DNA from: JAFLUQ01 sp964442035
GTDB taxonomy: Bacteria; Bacillota; Clostridia; UMGS1883
NCBI GenBank assembly: GCA_964442035.1
Contig: CAYTWZ010000097.1
Location: 1 to 6,720, forward strand
DNA length: 6,720 nt
Direction: 5' to 3'
Position 1 is the stretch's first letter. Each line of letters opens with the position of its first letter. The notes below the pieces were generated by a model. That model worked only from the letters and a program-made list of their open reading frames with translations, did not search any database and was not told the origin of the DNA. Below, piece by piece: positions 5,380 through 6,720 of the stretch. Position numbers and translations under genes: made by a program.

Positions 5380-6279
5380 TTATTCCCCCGTGCCTTCGCC
5401 GCCGTCGGCGCCTTCATCACTTCCAGCGCCGATTGTGCCAACAACAACGCCGTCGACGCGCTCCGCGAACAGCTCCATGCCGTTGATTACGGTGTCAGAA
5501 CAGGTCATGTTTGTGTAGTCGGGTTCCTCGTGGATGCCGACATAGCCGGTCTCGTCGGTGGTGAAGCTGAACACCTCGTCGAGGTCCGCGCCGTTGACAG
5601 GGATGTAGTACAGCACAATGTTGTCCTGCGCCGTGGAATAGATGGTGCCCTTGGGCACAGAGCTGTTCAGGAACACGGTTCCCATGCCCAGGAAGTTCTC
5701 GATATAAGTCATACCAAACGCGGTCTGGGTCGTAATCTGCGCCTTTGCCAGATAGTCGGCAATGTCCAGCGGGTTGATGAAATGCACCGCCTGGATCTCG
5801 TCATCCTCAAACAGCACCTGGAGCTGGCCCCAGGTCTGCGCAATGGTGGCCTGGAGGTCGTCGCCCGCCGCCGCGCCGGTACCGGTTGCCAGAAAATCAA
5901 AGAAGTCCTTGCGGATACCCTTCTGAATGTCTTTCAGCATCCGGTCAGTGGTCATATCGACCGCCTGGTCAAAGCCACGGTCAACGATGGCCTCTGCGCT
6001 GGTAGCCTTGCGCCACTTCTTCAGGGTGATCTCCTTATAGGTCAGCGCAATGGTGGTGTAGTGGCTCAGGGGAATGGTGCCGCCCTCCGCCACAGCTCCG
6101 CTCTCCAGCGTGCCGGTCGCTTTGTAGGTCTTCAAGGTAGTGCCCGCCTGTTTTGCGATCTTGCGTGTCACGCCAAGAGCTTCTACCAGCTTTTTGACGC
6201 TCTCGGTGAACATCTCGGTGAATTCGACCTCGCGCACCCGCACAAGGTCAGCTTTTTTGATCAGATTAGTCTCTGCCAT
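5380..6279 (-). CDS. Major capsid protein (HK97 fold)
   Basis: This 299-residue protein starts MAETNLIKKADLVRVREVEF. It has an N-terminal helical region (MFTESVKKLVEALGVTRKIA), the beta segment YKATGTLESGAVAEGGTIPL, the long spine-helix region around DQAVDMTTDRMLKDIQKGIR, a central VHFINPLDIADYLAK typical of capsid P-domains, and late beta strands (TVFLNSSVPKGTIYST, YYIPVNGADLDEVFSF). These features and its place after a GP20-type scaffold support an HK97-fold capsid subunit. The C-terminus (after residue 281) is an acidic Gly-rich tail, GAGSDEGADGGEGTGE. AAAGGAGAG lies just before the ATG inside the end of the scaffold gene, with 3 nt between the genes. No capsid maturation protease is visible in the window, consistent with a separate scaffold protein, but the upstream genes are not seen. 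Confidence 0.88.
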   Translation of the reverse strand: MAETNLIKKADLVRVREVEFTEMFTESVKKLVEALGVTRKIAKQAGTTLKTYKATGTLESGAVAEGGTIPLSHYTTIALTYKEITLKKWRKATSAEAIVDRGFDQAVDMTTDRMLKDIQKGIRKDFFDFLATGTGAAAGDDLQATIAQTWGQLQVLFEDDEIQAVHFINPLDIADYLAKAQITTQTAFGMTYIENFLGMGTVFLNSSVPKGTIYSTAQDNIVLYYIPVNGADLDEVFSFTTDETGYVGIHEEPDYTNMTCSDTVINGMELFAERVDGVVVGTIGAGSDEGADGGEGTGE

Positions 6280-6282
6280 TTG

Positions 6283-6720
6283 TTACTCTCCTTTTTGGAA
6301 TAGATTCATGTTCGCGGCAATGGCCGCGCGGCGTTCGGAGCGGTCTTTGATCGCCATAATCTGGTCACGGGTCATGGTGCCGCCTGTGTTAGCCGGGGGC
6401 TTGGCCGTATCCGCGCCCTTCGTGGTGGTCGTGACGATGAAGTCCGACCACTCGTTCTTGACCGATTTTGTCAGTCCATCCGCGCCCTTGATCGCGCCCT
6501 TGTCGTCCAGCTCCACGCCGTCCACATCGGACACTTTCAAAACCGCGTCAATGCGCTTCTCGCTGATCCCCGCAGCTTTCAGGAGTTCCCGATAGGCCTT
6601 TTCCTTAGCCGCACGGCTCTCCTTCTTGGTCTGCTCGTTCTTGTAGCCCTCAAGTTCTTCTTTGATGGCCTCATACTTGACCTTGTAGCTGTCTTTCTTT
6701 CCAGCTTCCAGGTCAGCCTG
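6283..6720 (-). CDS. Phage scaffold protein, GP20 family (partial, N-terminus off the right edge)
   Basis: The minus-strand frame is open from the window edge at 6720 to TAA 6285-6283, giving 145 residues without the N-terminus. The visible part begins in a charged coiled coil (DLEAGKKDSYKVKYEAIKEE then LEGYKNEQTKKESRAAKEKA). It continues with RELLKAAGISEKRIDAVLKV and the KNEWSDFIVTTTTKGADTA segment, then a Pro/Gly linker, and ends with the basic helix MTRDQIMAIKDRSERRAAIA followed by ANMNLFQKGE. This layout, including the terminal 'I..I.DR..R..AI..N..LF' element, is typical of GP20-type scaffolding proteins, which organise capsid subunits into the procapsid and then leave. The TTG at 6540 is internal, not a start. 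The gene lies 3 nt before the capsid gene. Confidence 0.85.
   Translation of the reverse strand, partial: QADLEAGKKDSYKVKYEAIKEELEGYKNEQTKKESRAAKEKAYRELLKAAGISEKRIDAVLKVSDVDGVELDDKGAIKGADGLTKSVKNEWSDFIVTTTTKGADTAKPPANTGGTMTRDQIMAIKDRSERRAAIAANMNLFQKGE

Noticed and set aside
5305..6303. Long plus-strand open frame of 332 codons
   Set aside because: It lies antisense to the well-supported capsid gene, has no ribosome binding site or recognisable domain, and its Arg/Gly/Val/His-rich composition is that of a shadow frame in GC-rich coding DNA.
1..6720. CRISPR arrays, tRNAs, insertion sequences, integrase or attachment sites
   Set aside because: No direct-repeat/spacer pattern, cloverleaf, transposase or recombinase frame was seen on either strand. 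The only tandem repeats are the coding repeats of the exclusion gene.

Overview
The window is part of the late structural (head-to-tail) operon of a temperate siphovirus, probably a prophage. The host is probably a low- to mid-GC Gram-positive bacterium, most likely a gut clostridium; that placement is an inference from protein style, strong GGAGG ribosome binding sites and tight gene packing. No host flank, integrase or attachment site is visible, so the element could also be a free phage genome.

All virion genes lie on the minus strand and read from right to left. They are a GP20-type scaffold protein (N-terminus off the right edge), the HK97-fold major capsid protein, a tiny HeH/LEM-like protein, a head-tail connector, a head-closure protein, a small HExxH metallopeptidase-like protein, a probable tail terminator, the major tail tube protein, a tail assembly chaperone with a probable -1 programmed frameshift extension (G/GT type), and a TP901-type tape measure protein that runs off the left edge. 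Most junctions are ATGA or TGATG overlaps or gaps of only a few bases, so this is one translationally coupled transcript.

The organisation is broken once. Between the tail chaperone and the tape measure gene lies an opposite-strand cassette (about 1647-2490) with its own promoter, a 241-residue gene and a strong intrinsic terminator. The protein has a membrane anchor, an acidic Ser/Thr linker and three 47-residue Ltp-type repeats. Ltp of Streptococcus thermophilus phage TP-J34 is a superinfection-exclusion lipoprotein that blocks DNA injection by acting on the tape measure protein. Here an Ltp-like gene sits head-to-head with the resident tape measure gene, so it is best read as a lysogenic-conversion 'moron' for phage exclusion. 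It has no lipobox cysteine and appears anchored by a transmembrane helix.

Two virion genes lack a normal start codon at the expected place: the tape measure gene and the HeH/LEM gene. Each would be repaired by one extra G next to a well-placed Shine-Dalgarno sequence. This may be sequence error, real decay, or non-canonical initiation or recoding. The tape measure leader also contains a UUU-UGA-C string resembling the RF2 +1 frameshift site. No RNA genes, CRISPR arrays or insertion sequences were found, and no stretch over 300 bases is without a gene.
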